A stretch of DNA of 64,000 nucleotides from Macrostomum hystrix (Eukaryota; Platyhelminthes; Macrostomidae), in assembly GCA_950097015.1 (NCBI GenBank), contig CATNEN010000035.1, positions 1,442,501 through 1,506,500 on the forward strand. Direction: 5' to 3'. Shown here piece by piece: positions 38,076 to 49,300 of this stretch. The notes under the pieces are model-generated. The model searched no databases. It saw only the letters and a list, made by a program, of their open reading frames with translations, and was not told the DNA's origin. Numbering within the stretch: position 1 is the stretch's first letter; every line of letters starts with the position of its first letter. The translations under genes were made by a program, and so were the position numbers.

Positions 38076-40788
38076 GTAAGGGACTTTGGCAGAACCATGC
38101 ATATTGCTCATTGACTGATTTATTACCTGCGATTCTGACAAAATCTCAACTTCTGACAACACCTAAGTGTCTCACCTGACACCTCATTGACTCACCTGAC
38201 GCCTCACTGTCTTACCTGACACCTCTCTGTCTCACCTGACACCTCACTGTCACACCTGACACCCCAATGTCTCACCTGACACCTCACTGTCTCACCTGAC
38301 ATCTCAATGTCACTGCATTTTCTTCGTTTAATCCTAAGAGAAATCGTCAGTTTCACCCGGCCTCCTCTGTTTCACCCGGTTCCAGACCTCAGCCAAAGTG
38401 GCGAAGCGCAAACCCGCGCCTGTCATCCCTGCCGGAAGCGCCAGCGCCAGCGGTGTTACCACCGTCGGCTCCGTCGCCAGCGCTAGCTCCGGCGTCAAAA
38501 GCGTAGCCAAGAAACTAAACTCCAGGTGCATTGTTAAGCGATACCTGGACTTGGAAAATCCTAATTCGCTTCTGGCTAAAATTAACCTCAAGGTAAGCCT
38601 GTCTTGTTCTACACAGTGTAAAAATTTTTTCCTTCTGATTCTCATGCCCCTTATTTCGTTCAAGCTTTTAGTTAACCCATTCAAGCACAAGTCTCTGTGT
38701 TCCCAAAGATATCACATCTTTATTTCCCTAAGTATCTCAAATCCTTATTTACCCAACGATCTCAGATCGGGATACTTGGGTTCGATTCCGCGGCGAGGGC
38801 ACATTAATTTGGGGTTTGTCTTGCAATTTAAGCCCTTGACGGCCAACCTCCAGTGACAGTGTACACTCCGCTGTCTGCCTGCCTGCCTGCGATGAGAAAG
38901 TCAGGGCAGATGTACACACCTGTGTGAGTGTGTGCCTGCGTACGGTATCTGTGTGCGTGTGTGCTCAGGAGTCAGCAAAATGGGCAGATGTGCCTTCTCG
39001 CTGGCTGCGGGTCTGGTGTCACCAAATTATGTACAATTGCTCCTGCAATTATTCCAATTTTTTAATTTAGGTCTCAAATCCTCATTTTCCCAAGGATTTC
39101 ACACAAAGCCTAGTTTTCGATCTCCTGGCGTCCTACTGAAACCCGTATTAAAAATCCCACGTTTGCCGTCTCTGCAGGCCCTTGTTAACGCCGCAAACTT
39201 TGAGCGTCTGCCGCTGGAAGCCCGTCAGCGGCTGCTGGCCTATTTTCCGCCGTGCGATCGGCCCGGAGCCGACGACGGCGTCAAACTGCCACCAGGCGCT
39301 CTCAACAACGAATTCCTGGCCAAAAGCCTGCTTGAATTTACTAGGCGATTGCAACGCGGCGACTTCCGAGTGCGTCAAGTGCGCGCCGCTGCCGCCGCTG
39401 GCGCTGCTGCCGCAGCTGCTGCTGCAGCCGCCGCAGCAGCCGCGTCAGCTGCTCCTGCGTCACTGCCGCCGCCTCCGCCTCTGCTACCGCCGCCTTCATC
39501 GTCGCCTTCAATAAAGCTAGAAAAGTTGGAGCCAAAACTCGAGCCAAAACTGGAGTCCCCGCAGCAACAGCAGCAGCCGGAGTCCGCCGGTTCCGCATCA
39601 GCCGTCGGTGCCAGCAGCCCAATGAGCCAGGCATCGGCCTCAGCAAGCTCACAGGAAGACGGCGGCGAGTCGCCCTCGCCTAGGCCTCTATTCGCCAAGC
39701 CCCGCGGTGCGCCGCCGATCGCGGCCAGCAAAGGCAAGCCGGGCGCTAAAGCTGCCGCTGCCTCTGGCCGCATTGTTATCAAGCGAACCGCCAGCGGCGA
39801 ACTGCAGGCCCGGTTAAACAGCGGCGCCGATTCTCATTGCGTTGACCTGGCTGTCGGCGCTGATCTAGCCGCGCCGCGCCAGACTAGGACTCTAGCTAGC
39901 GTGCGCGAACGGCTACGAGCTAAGCGGGCAGCCAACTTGCTGGCTTCGGCCGGCTCGCCGGTACCTGCAGCAAGTCAGTTTTCACCGCCTCCTCCGCCGC
40001 CGCCGCCGCCGCCGCTGCCAAAGTTTCCACAGCAGCATCGACAGCAGCCTTATTTAATTTCGACCTCTTCAGACAGTGTTTCAGCAGCGCCATCATCAAC
40101 TCTATCTTTTACAACTTCCACTATATCGCTTGCGTCGCCTCTGCCTGCAGCGGCGTTGCCTCAGCCTCCGTCGCTGCCAACTGTTGTGGCGAATCAGCTG
40201 ACTCTAACAAATCTGGCGACTTCCTCTCCTACGCCCGCCTCAGCCTTGTCTCTGCTGGCATCTCCGCTGCGTTCCCTGCCAGCTACCTCTGGTCTGTCAG
40301 TGTCATTAACTCCATCGCCGCAGCATCAGCATCAACAGCAGCAGCATCAGCATCAACAGCAGCAGCATCAGCATCAATCCACGCCTGTGATCGGCGCAGC
40401 TTCAATTCGTCCAAACAATCGCCGACCGATAGCTATAGTGCAGCCGACCAAGACTCCGCAGCAGGCCTTCAGTGTGCCCTCAGCCGCGGTCGCAGTTGCA
40501 TCAAACTCATCGGCGCCGTTGCCAACTGCTTCAGTTGAAGGCTTCCAATCTGTGATGTTTGGCAGCCAGCAGATGTACCTCATACCGGCTATACCAGCTC
40601 ATCTGCAGGGCGCCCAGTTGAATCTAGTCGGCCTGGCGGTAACAGCTTCAACTTCTAGCCCGGCTGTAGGCAGCGCCAGCGGCGGCGGAGTTGCAAACGG
40701 CGGCGGCAGCGGAGCTTCTGCCGCGACAAGCAGCGGCAAGGACAATGGTCGAGAGGCTGCCGCTCTGTGTGTTCAGAAACCGTGTTAA
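37605..40788 (+). CDS. ASXL: Additional sex combs-like protein (DEUBAD domain)
   Basis: Asx/ASXL proteins activate the BAP1/Calypso H2A deubiquitinase in the PR-DUB Polycomb complex in the nucleus. Exons: (start) 37605-38075, 38386-38592, 39178-40788, all joined in phase 0. The product is about 760 residues. The DEUBAD domain spans the last junction: LDLENPNSLLAKINLK, then ALVNAANFERLPLEARQRLL, and the signature PPGALNNEFLAKSLLEFTRR with LQRGDF. In human ASXL the matching segment is SALNNEF...RL.EGEF. The remainder is low complexity (Ala, Pro, Gln runs). The N-terminal HARE-HTH domain and C-terminal PHD finger of other ASXLs are not visible. An acceptor-like CACATTTCAG ends at 37,509, so upstream or trans-spliced leader sequence is likely. 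Confidence 0.85.
38160..38310. repeat. 20-nt tandem array CTCACCTGACACCTCACTGT
   Basis: About seven units of CTCACCTGACACCTCACTGT fill half of the 310-base intron between Asx-like exons 1 and 2. Confidence 0.9.
38386..38592 (+). CDS. ASXL: Asx-like exon 2 (DEUBAD start)
   Basis: The acceptor CACCCGGTTCCAG precedes TSAKVAKRKPAPVIPAGSAS. The exon ends with KRYLDLENPNSLLAKINLK, which aligns with the (E)TPDSILVNTNL(R) segment of ASXL1. The donor CTCAAG|GTAAGC is in phase 0. Confidence 0.85.
38765..39068 (+). mobile_element. SINE family A copy in Asx-like intron 2
   Basis: It retains part of the head (GGGTTCGATTCCGCGGCGAG), CATTAATTTGGGG, CCAACCTCCAGTG, GATGAGAAAGTCAGGGCAGA and GTGTGCTCAGGAGTCAGC, and ends at about 39,065. 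It is the only copy in the window placed in the same orientation as its host gene's intron. The acceptor of exon 3 lies about 110 bases downstream. Confidence 0.85.
39178..40788 (+). CDS. ASXL: Asx-like exon 3 (DEUBAD end, low-complexity tail)
   Basis: The acceptor GCCGTCTCTGCAG precedes ALVNAANFERLPLEARQRLL. After LQRGDFRVRQ comes an Ala run (about 39,390-39,445), Pro runs, two poly-Gln/His-Gln tracts (40,322-40,380) and a Gly/Ser-rich end. Translation ends at TAA 40,786 with LCVQKPC. The open frame continues upstream into the SINE, but that part is intron. Confidence 0.85.
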   Translation, partial: ALVNAANFERLPLEARQRLLAYFPPCDRPGADDGVKLPPGALNNEFLAKSLLEFTRRLQRGDFRVRQVRAAAAAGAAAAAAAAAAAAAASAAPASLPPPPPLLPPPSSSPSIKLEKLEPKLEPKLESPQQQQQPESAGSASAVGASSPMSQASASASSQEDGGESPSPRPLFAKPRGAPPIAASKGKPGAKAAAASGRIVIKRTASGELQARLNSGADSHCVDLAVGADLAAPRQTRTLASVRERLRAKRAANLLASAGSPVPAASQFSPPPPPPPPPPLPKFPQQHRQQPYLISTSSDSVSAAPSSTLSFTTSTISLASPLPAAALPQPPSLPTVVANQLTLTNLATSSPTPASALSLLASPLRSLPATSGLSVSLTPSPQHQHQQQQHQHQQQQHQHQSTPVIGAASIRPNNRRPIAIVQPTKTPQQAFSVPSAAVAVASNSSAPLPTASVEGFQSVMFGSQQMYLIPAIPAHLQGAQLNLVGLAVTASTSSPAVGSASGGGVANGGGSGASAATSSGKDNGREAAALCVQKPC

Positions 40789-41385
40789 TCAGTATGTTCG
40801 CAACTGCACTACTGTTAGTAGATGGTTCTGTACGAACTGTCAACAATGTCGCCTTAACTGTTCACGTTCTGTATTTGAACACTAGCCCAGGGCAGCTGCT
40901 ATATAGATTTCATGCCGCAAAGGCCTGCTTTATATTAGGTATTTTATGCGTGAATCGCTTCGTTAATTTATATTCGACAGTGTTTATATACAGAGCCTAT
41001 AATTATAAATTGAAACGTGATTCTTTGCCATGCTTTGTTTGCTATTTACTCATCAGTTTCTGGCTGAAATTCGTGCACAAAACATTTTTTAAATGTTTTT
41101 TCTCTCTCCAGTCCGGCTTTTCAATAGCGTGCGCTACTAGCGGCTGTGTTAACCCTAATCATTGTACTCGTAATATCAGCCTCTGTTCATACCATGCGCG
41201 ATGTATATACATTTGTGGCCATGTTTTCTGTCATTGCTTTCTGTTTTGTCATATTACCGTTACTACTAAGGTATTGGTAGCGAATTTTGCTTTTTAGATC
41301 AATTTCTGCCTAAAAACCGATTTTATCCAATATAATTTGCTACACTTCATTTACATTTTATGACTGAATATTTTACTGTTTGGAG
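40789..41385 (+). other. 3' region of the Asx-like gene, with a Cys-rich open frame
   Basis: A 176-codon frame (about 40,767-41,297) overlaps the Asx-like stop and includes CIYICGHVFCHCFLFCH. A good acceptor TTTTTTCTCTCTCCAG ends at 41,110. It may be 3' UTR, or hold an alternative last exon. Not called as a gene. Confidence 0.35.
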
Positions 41386-42832
41386 GGCTAAACTATAGAC
41401 TATTTGAGGGGCTGAATTACAGACTAATTGAGGGGCTGAATTACAGACTATTTGAGGGACTGAATTACAGACTAATTGAGGGGCTGAATTACAGACTAAT
41501 TGAGGGGCTGAATTACAGACTAATTGAGGGGCTGAATTACAGACTAATTGAGGGGCTGAATTACAGACTATTTGAGGGACTGAATTACAGACTAATTGAG
41601 GGACTGAATTACAGACTATTTGAGGGACTGAATTACAGACTAATTGAGGGGCTGAATTACAGACTAATTGAGGGGCCGAATTACAGACTAATTAAGGGGC
41701 TAAATTACAGACTATTTGAGGGACTGAATTACAGACTAATTGAGGGGCTGAGTTACAGACTAATTGAGGGGCTGAGTTACAGACTAATTGAGGGACTGAA
41801 TTACAGACTAATTGAGGGGCTGAATTACAGACTATTTGAGGGGCTGAATTACAGACTAATTGAGGGGCTGAATTACAGACTAATTGAGGGGCTGAATTAC
41901 AGACTAATTGAGGGGCTGAATTACAGACTAATTGAGGGGCTGAATTACAGACTATTTGAGGGACTGAATTACAGACTATTTGAGGGACTGAATTACAGAC
42001 TATTTGAGGGACTGAATTACAGACTAATTGAGGGACTGAATTACAGACTAATTGAGGGGCTAAATTACAGACTATTTGAGGGACTGAATTACAGACTAAT
42101 TGAGGGGCTGAATTACAGACTAATTGAGGGACTGAATTACAGACTATTTGAGGGACTGAATTACAGACTAATTGAAGGGCTGAATTACAGACTAATTGAG
42201 GGACTGAATTACAGACTATTTGAGGGACTGAATTACAGACTAATTGAGGGACTGAATTACAGACTATTTGAGGGACTGAATTACAGACTAATTGAGGGGC
42301 TGAATTACAGACTAATTGAGGGACTGAATTACAGACTAATTGAGGGGCTGAATTACAGACTATTTGAGGGACTGAATTACAGACTAATTGAGGGGCTGAA
42401 TTACAGACTAATTGAGGGACTGAATTACAGACTAATTGAGGGACTGAATTACAGACTAATTGAGGGGCTGAATTACAGACTAATTGAGGGGCTGAATTAC
42501 AGACTATTTGAGGGACTGAATTACAGACTAATTGAGGGGCTGAATTACAGACTAATTGAGGGACTGAATTACAGACTAATTGAGGGGCTGAATTACAGAC
42601 TATTTGAGGGACTGAATTACAGACTAATTGAGGGACTGAATTACAGACTATTTGAGGGACTGAATTACAGACTATTTGAGGGACTGAATTACAGACTAAT
42701 TGAGGGACTGAATTACAGACTAATTAAGGGGCTGAATTACAGACTAATTGAGGGACTGAATTACAGACTATTTGAGGGACTGAATTACAGGCTTATTGAG
42801 GGGCTGAATTACAGACTATTTGCGGGGCTGAA
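41385..42832. repeat. 24-nt tandem array, 1.4 kb
   Basis: About 60 copies of a 24-nt unit with core GAATTACAGACTAATTGAGG, with ATTTGAGG/ACTG subtypes interleaved. It is the longest complete array in the window and unusual in containing stop codons in all frames. Confidence 0.97.
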
Positions 42833-42834
42833 AG

Positions 42835-43570
42835 CTTGTAATTCAAAGTTTTAGTCAATATTTTGTTTCCTAATCGTTTTTAATTTTCGCCTATTATTCA
42901 ATGATTAATTGTTTTTCTCGAAACTACCAGTTAGAAACCGCCGTTTATTGTGCCTTTTCACGCTGCAGTCTGCTCTGCTGCTTAACTAGCTAGAACTCGT
43001 ATTTGGGACCAAAGTTAATATCCTGAAGTTATATTTCATTCAGTTTGTGTTAGGCATCGCGCGTCATGTACTGTACACCCTACTCATTAGTAGCTTAGAG
43101 GCCATCCGGGATGTTGCTATGACTCTTCCTGCTATGACGCGTCTGTTAAGGTTTCTTTTTTGGCCTGTCTGTATTCATTAGTCAATTTTGCTAGCTTTTT
43201 CATATAATAAAAACACAGCATTACAGCAAACTCATTTCTTCTCAACTGGGCTAATAAAATTATTATTATTTAACCACACTAATATTTGCAAATTTATGCA
43301 CTTTTTATGCAAATATATGATCTGTTTTCTGTCTACCACTGTGTGAAATCGTTGCAAGAGTTATTCAACATCAAGTATGATCTTCGTTTGCGATTTTAAA
43401 CTTATTTTGTTTAAGAAATGTGGTCATCGTTTTTTTCCGTGGGGTAAAATGTCTTCTAGCACAATACTTCGTGCTGGACTTTTAACGATGAGCTCTTTAA
43501 CATACTACCGTTTCGGAGGAGCGAAAAGTAAGAGAAGTGATATTTGCGTACGATGTAGCAGCCGTTTTTC
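42835..43570. other. AT-rich spacer between arrays
   Basis: No gene seen apart from a 66-codon open frame (43,377-43,577), which begins in unique sequence and has no recognisable features. Confidence 0.5.
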
Positions 43571-43571
43571 T

Positions 43572-44402
43572 CGATAGATATTTTCCTTGATCGATAACGA
43601 TTTTGCTCCTCGATCGATAACGATTGTACTCCTCGATTGATAACGAGTTTAGTCCTCGATTGATAACGAGTTTAGTCCTCGATTGATAACGAGTTTAGTC
43701 CTCGATTGATAACGAGTTTAGTCCTCGATTGATAACGATCGTAATCCTCGATCGATAACGAGTTTAGTCCTCGATCGATAACGAGTTTAGTCCTCGATCG
43801 ATAACGATTTTGCTCCTCGATCGATAACGATTGTACTCCTCGATTGATAACGAGTTTAGTCCTCGATTGATAACGATTGTAATCCTCGATCGATAACGAG
43901 TTTAGTCCTCGATCGATAACGAGTTTAGTCCTCGATTGATAACGAGTTTAGTCCTCGATTGATAACGATTGTAATCCTCGATTGATAACGAGTTTAGTCC
44001 TCGATTGATAACGAGTTTAGTCCTCGATTGATAACGAGTTTAGTCCTCGATTGATAACGAGTTTAGTCCTCGATTGATAACGAGTTTAGTCCTCGATTGA
44101 TAACGAGTTTAGTCCTCGATCGATAACGAGTTTAGTCCTCGATTGATAACGAGTTTAGTCCTCGATTGATAACGATTGTAATCCTCGATTGATAACGAGT
44201 TTAGTCCTCGATTGATAACGAGTTTAGTCCTCGATTGATAACGAGTTTAGTCCTCGATTGATAACGAGTTTAGTCCTCGATCGATAACGAGTTTAGTCCT
44301 CGATCGATAACGATTTTAGTCCTCGATTGATAACGAGTTTAGTCCTCGATTGATAACGATTGTACTCTTCGATCGATAACAAGTTTTGTTCTCGATCGGT
44401 AC
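43572..44402. repeat. 23-nt tandem array with CGATNGATAAC motif
   Basis: About 36 copies of a 23-nt unit with core CGATTGATAACGAGTTTAGT. A CGATCGATAACG subtype and GATTGTACT/GATTGTAAT variants recur in register. The palindrome ATCGAT occurs in the subtype. Confidence 0.96.
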
Positions 44403-45002
44403 TCCAGTGCTGAATTACTCAACCCGTTTTAAAAAAATTAACTTTTTTGAGTTTCAATTTCTCCTCGGAGACTTTTTGTCTGTTTTAGGCCTGTACAGAG
44501 TCGGTTATATAAGCTCAAGTTTTGGCTTGTTTTTATTGACAAGTTCTCTTCACTATGTTTATGTTAATCAGATCGAAAAATTGAATCTTAGAAATCTTAC
44601 CCAGTGATAGTTGAATGAAACAACTATATATGCGGGTGCAGGGCTCACCTTGCTGGAAATTTAGAAGAATGGCACCATACCATATTCATACTTGTAAATA
44701 TTTTATAAGTAGCCACAACTGCGAGTAAGACGATGAAAGACGTAGATTGCTACTGATGCCAGTCGAGTAGCATCTTTGGTGAATAGCAACACTCTGCACT
44801 TTATATCATTTCAGTGTCTGCCTGAACTGAAGTCTCTCTCAGTCTCTGCCCTGTTCCCATTTTTTTGTACTTAAGTTGCTTGTTAGTTGGAAATTTCCAG
44901 GAAAAAATCTTCGTAGACTTGCATACATATTTCTGCGCTCGCTGCGAAATTTACAAGCCAGCTTTCATGGTAAACTTTGGATCTTCAGACTCTGAACCCA
45001 CC

Positions 45003-45143
45003 ATGCTTGCTTCTGTGCAGTTGCTGCTGCTGCTGCTGCTGCTAACAATTAAAGTGCAGTCCCATTCTCTTAGTGAAGCCGAATTTATTCAGTACCTTAG
45101 GGACGCTGAAAGTGCCGCCAATGCTATTGCGAATTTTTGTAAG
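45003..45143 (+). pseudogene. Orphan first exon of a third cephalotoxin-like paralogue
   Basis: The ATG in context CCCACC starts MLASVQ, then eight Leu, then TIKVQSHSLSEAEF, a textbook signal peptide and short mature start. It ends AESAANAIANFCK|GTAGAA in phase 0. The first exons of the two full genes end alike (RTAAGAIEMIGNFHK|GTAATG, phase 0). No second exon follows: a reverse-transcriptase relic begins 90 bases on, and the next full gene has its own promoter and exon 1. It may be a truncated gene, or a still-used exon spliced to a distant exon 2. I favour truncation. Confidence 0.55.
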
Positions 45144-45236
45144 GTAGAAAAAACTTTTAAGTGCAGTGTCAAGATGTGAAGCCGCGAAATCAAGTGCACT
45201 GTGCAGTAATTAAAACCTAAATGCTCGTCAACTCGT

Positions 45237-45428
45237 AACTTCTGCGCCAACGGAGTTCCTCATGTACTCGCTTTTACCCGGCGGCAGCTCGGCGAGAATG
45301 TGAGCATCATCGACCTGAAAAAGGCCTACCTGCAGCTAAGAGTGGACCCCAGTCTTTGGCGGTACCCAGCCGTTGCCAGAACTTCTACCATAGACAATCC
45401 CTGTATGTTTGCGCAGGAACCCAAGTAA
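45237..45428 (+). mobile_element. Reverse transcriptase relic (LTR-type motif)
   Basis: A short frame reads LGENVSIIDLKKAYLQLRVD, PSLWRYPAV. This matches the conserved RT segment around the first catalytic Asp (hDLKKAYLQ) of gypsy-like or related LTR elements. It is only about 60 codons long, without further RT motifs. It separates the orphan exon 1 from gene copy 1. Confidence 0.65.
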
Positions 45429-45619
45429 AGCGCTTGCGGCTCAAAAATATATTCTTAATTAGTTCTTGGCACTCAGACTAACTTATGCACACAACTACAA
45501 AAAAGTTCGTCTGTCCGTTTTAAATTAATCCCCAGTGATTTTATTCATGCAGCTTTTGAAAAATCTGACATGAGATATTTTGTAAGCTCTAAGTTAATCA
45601 TTCTTTCGAAAAATTTTCT

Positions 45620-45956
45620 TGAAGGGACTCTGTGATCCTTTTGAGTTTTAGTGCATTTTTAATAAACATTTTTACTTCGTAGAAATCGTCAGCAAATTTT
45701 TACCAGCTCGGACTTACCTCTACTGATAAAGTTCCGACTATGCTACCAACAGTAGGCACAAATGAAAATTCACTTAAGTCTACAAAAGCTAGCAGAAAGT
45801 TGAATCAGAGTCAAAGACAATTAAGATCAGTTTCACAGTCGCTTCCGGATTGGCTGGGCATAAAACTATAAAGACTGCAGGCATCAATTAGCAGCTGTTC
45901 AGTTCACTTTTCCCCTTGACTATCAAACTTCGAAACTAACAAGCATTAGATTGGAA
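45620..45956 (+). promoter_or_regulatory. Promoter of cephalotoxin-like gene copy 1
   Basis: TATAAA at 45,867 and an initiator TTCAGTT with its A at 45,901, 34 bases apart, are followed by a 56-base leader to the ATG at 45,957. The block is repeated upstream of copy 2 (TATAAA 55,493, Inr A 55,527, same spacing) and, decayed, at 54,680. Conservation over three copies supports a real core promoter. Confidence 0.7.
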
Positions 45957-46313
45957 ATGACTGCTTCGTTGCGGATGCCGACGAAGCAATTGACGCTGAT
46001 ATTTAATGTGCTGCTATTGGCGCTACTGCAAGAAGCCGCAGCAGCTACGGAGTCGCCGATGTCATGGACCACGCGTGCTCCCACGACACCAGCACTTATG
46101 CCGATCTCGACACCGGCGTCACCAGTCGACGGCTACTCGACGCAGCCGAGAGTGGCCGCAGCCCAGCTAGACCTGGCAGACCGAATGGCGGCCGAGCTGT
46201 CCGACTGGGCCGGCCAGCTGGCCGAGTCTGGAGCTGATGTGGACAGCGTTCGACAGGCCAGGTACACGCGGACTGCAGCGGGCGCCATCGAGATGATCGG
46301 AAACTTTCACAAG
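45957..46313 (+). CDS. Copy 1 exon 1 (signal peptide)
   Basis: The ATG at 45,957 gives MTASLRMPTKQLTLIFNVLL. The mature part is Thr/Pro-rich (STPASPVDGYSTQP), then helical. It ends AIEMIGNFHK with donor AAG|GTAATG in phase 0. Confidence 0.85.
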
Positions 46314-49300
46314 GTAATGAGCGCTCAAAAATGTTGTCTCTGTGAAATTCTCACTTTTCAACTTTTAGTTGTCAGTTTTTACATTGTTATTTTTCATTTA
46401 AAGTAAAGTTTTTCGAGGCGCGCATTTTAAATTTTTGTTCCGATATGGTGCATTGTAGGTAATCCGAATTTCTGGAAAGGGACAGAACTTTAAATGGTGT
46501 CTGAGAATAATTTTCCATCTTCAAGTCCTGTCTAAGTAAATGCAGAAGGAGTTAAACAAAAGCTCACTGAAGACACTAAACTGCGCATTCAGCAATTCAG
46601 CTGTCAGATAACGATAAGCCAATGCGAGTCACGCGATCTACTTGGCATTCTTCGCAAACAGTTCTGCGAGTGTGCGCATGCGGTGCTGGCAAAATGGCTC
46701 CAATTAGGTTCGGATAAACAAAACCAGCCTGACGTTGAAAGCATTCTAGGCAGGCGGTGCAGAGGATGGATGGTCCGATAAGGGGCACAAAGGAGAGATA
46801 AATATTGGGAAAGCCAGCCTTTTGCTGGGTACATATAAAATGTACATTGACTTTGAATCATCAAGTTCGAAGGCATCTGAACCTTGAAAACTGCACGTGA
46901 CAAACTGTAAGCATAAGCAAGGACCTATTTTACCCCACAGAAGCAACAAGGCAAGAAGCCATTCCCAAAAGGCCAAAATCGCACCACATTCGGCCCAAAT
47001 AGGATTTATGTTCGCAACTAACCACATCGCAACAGCAACGACAATGATATATAAAGTTTGATAGATTTTAGGCTAGTAATACTTTAGATTAGCATTATAT
47101 ATCGACAACTCCGACAGCATAATATTACTTACCTAAAAAGCTGCTTTTGTATGCCTCTATGACGTCAAAAAAGAAAACATTTTTCATCGCATTAGCAATG
47201 TGATCATAACATGTCACAATTGAATTTGAAAACAAAAAACACTTCCAATTGTGACAAGATTAGCTTTTGTATCTTTACAATGAACGCTAAAGTGTAAATG
47301 CAACAGGGAAAATCATTTGAAGTTATTAAAAAGTCAGCTTTCCAAACTGAATGCAATTAAAAGCAAACGCAAAAACTTATTCACACAGAAACTGGGCATC
47401 GCTGCGAAATTGACTGCCTTTGTGGCCTCCATGCTGCTGCCCAGTGAGACCGAGGTGCTCACCGGCATCGTACTCCGTCGCTTCAGCGAGGTCAACCAGC
47501 GACTGACCAACATCGAGCAGCAGCTGCGACGAGCCACAAGCTCCATTCGAGTGTTGCAGGAGACGCAACAGACCCTCGCACCGTATCGCGATTGCCACAA
47601 TGCTGTGCGCAACGGAGCACAGAAGCGCTCCGACATTCTGTCCAGGATGCAGACGGCTACCACGAAGCGGCAGCTCGCTCGATTGGCCGAGGAGTTCTGC
47701 GTCTGGTACGAGACGTCCGAGATGGATGCTCGACTCTCGAATCTGCTCCGAGCGGCTACTCGAGAGACCACATCCGATATCGGAGCGAACCTGTTCCAGT
47801 CGTACGCTGAGCTTCACGGATGCAGCACGAGCCGACTCATCGAGCTCATGCTCGGACTTGTGCATGACATGGAGCTGGGAGCTGAGCTTCAACTCACCTA
47901 CCATTTCTTCAGAAATGGAGCGGAACGAGCGTCTGAGCATCGGCTCAAAGCAAAGACTGATCTCTATCGATTGCGATCAGCATTTGATCGACATTACTGG
48001 TACTGTCTTGAGAACACAAAAACAATGGCATCTCAAGCTGTTCGGAACCTGATGGAGGAGGCCACGAGGCGTGACATATTTGGCACTGCTAGCCACATTC
48101 TCGCAGGCCTAGAGAGTAGATTCCATCGATTTCGTTGGACAGTGGCCGTCGGTGCATCTGAGCTTCTGCCAAGCAGCTCATTTGATGCTGGAAACTTCTT
48201 CACATTGCCGACGACTCCAGCAGTGTTGGTGTCGTTCGCGGACAGCGGCCAGACTCTCCGGTGCTCAGACGCGAACTTGACGAGCACTCGTCTGATCTTC
48301 CGATGTCCGTCAGACTCTTGTGCGCTGGTAGCATCGAGAGGAACCATAGGAAGTCGGTCATGTCGAGGAGTGTCCGCAATCGGTGCTGATCGAGACTCTG
48401 AGTGGCTCGTCTCGATTCTGAGACACCGCGATGATCCCTGCTCATCTCCTGATGCGTGCAGCAGTCATGGTGTGTGTCGCCACAGTGCCGGCCTGACCGG
48501 TCCATTTTGTCAGTGCGAGCCAGAGTACCAAGGAGATCGATGCGCCATCAAGGAAGATACATCCGCAGTGTCGGCTAAGCTCATCGCCGACATGAGGGAC
48601 TCGGTCGGTCAGTTCGCTGGTGTCCAGACCACTGTGGATGTGTACTACCAACTGTTGGACGTGCAGTCGAATCTGGCCAGAGAGCTGCGAGGTTTGAGTG
48701 CCTGTACTGAGCTCAACAGACTCGTGAACTCAGAAACCATCAGCGAAGCATTGTACATGGCCGATATGAATGGCCAGTATCTCAAGAGTCGAAGAACGCA
48801 AAATCAGTTCGGCGAGCTCATGCAGCAACACATCGGTGCTCGAAACCTGGACTACTTTTTGAGAACCCTACTCCACCAACTTCTCGGAACAAATCAGCTC
48901 GGTCTTCCTGGTCGAGGAATAGTCAAACTGTTCAAGAGGTGCTGGGCCACGACTTTGGATTTTCCGCTATGTGGTCAGCGATACTCGCAATCTGTACAGC
49001 GTCTCATGACTGCTTTGGTTCTGATGGACGAGGCTGTAGGCGAAGCACTGATCAGCTACTTTAGTTGGAAGAAGAATGGAGTTAATACTGCTGACGAACT
49101 GGTGCTTTCATATTTGACTAGCGAGTATAAGAATCGCACAAGTCTATTGAGAGACCACTGGACAGCTCAGTCATGCCCTGCTTTAGTCTCCACGGATAAG
49201 CCACTCGGTCCGGGCATAGGTGACTGGAATCAGCGATTCTGCAATGACAGCCACAGTTTTGAGGGCCTCACAGTGAACGTCACTTGCTCCGCTGGTCTGT

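Noticed and set aside
38932-39177. N-terminal extension of the Asx-like frame into MPAYGICVRVCSG
   Set aside because: This part is SINE family A sequence inside the intron. A strong acceptor at 39,177 and phase agreement with exon 2 place the exon start at 39,178.
40767-41297. Independent 176-residue protein
   Set aside because: It overlaps the Asx-like stop codon, has no good start, and its Cys-rich end is only weakly PHD-like. Kept as a question, not as a gene.
46597-47027. Minus-strand frames in the copy 1 intron (and 56,226-56,656 in copy 2)
   Set aside because: Conserved between the copies only as part of the duplicated intron. No start context or recognisable sequence.
47334-48505. 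Minus-strand frames of 100-187 codons opposite exon 2 of copies 1 and 2
   Set aside because: They mirror the coding exon, are identical in both copies only because the DNA is, and have no family resemblance.
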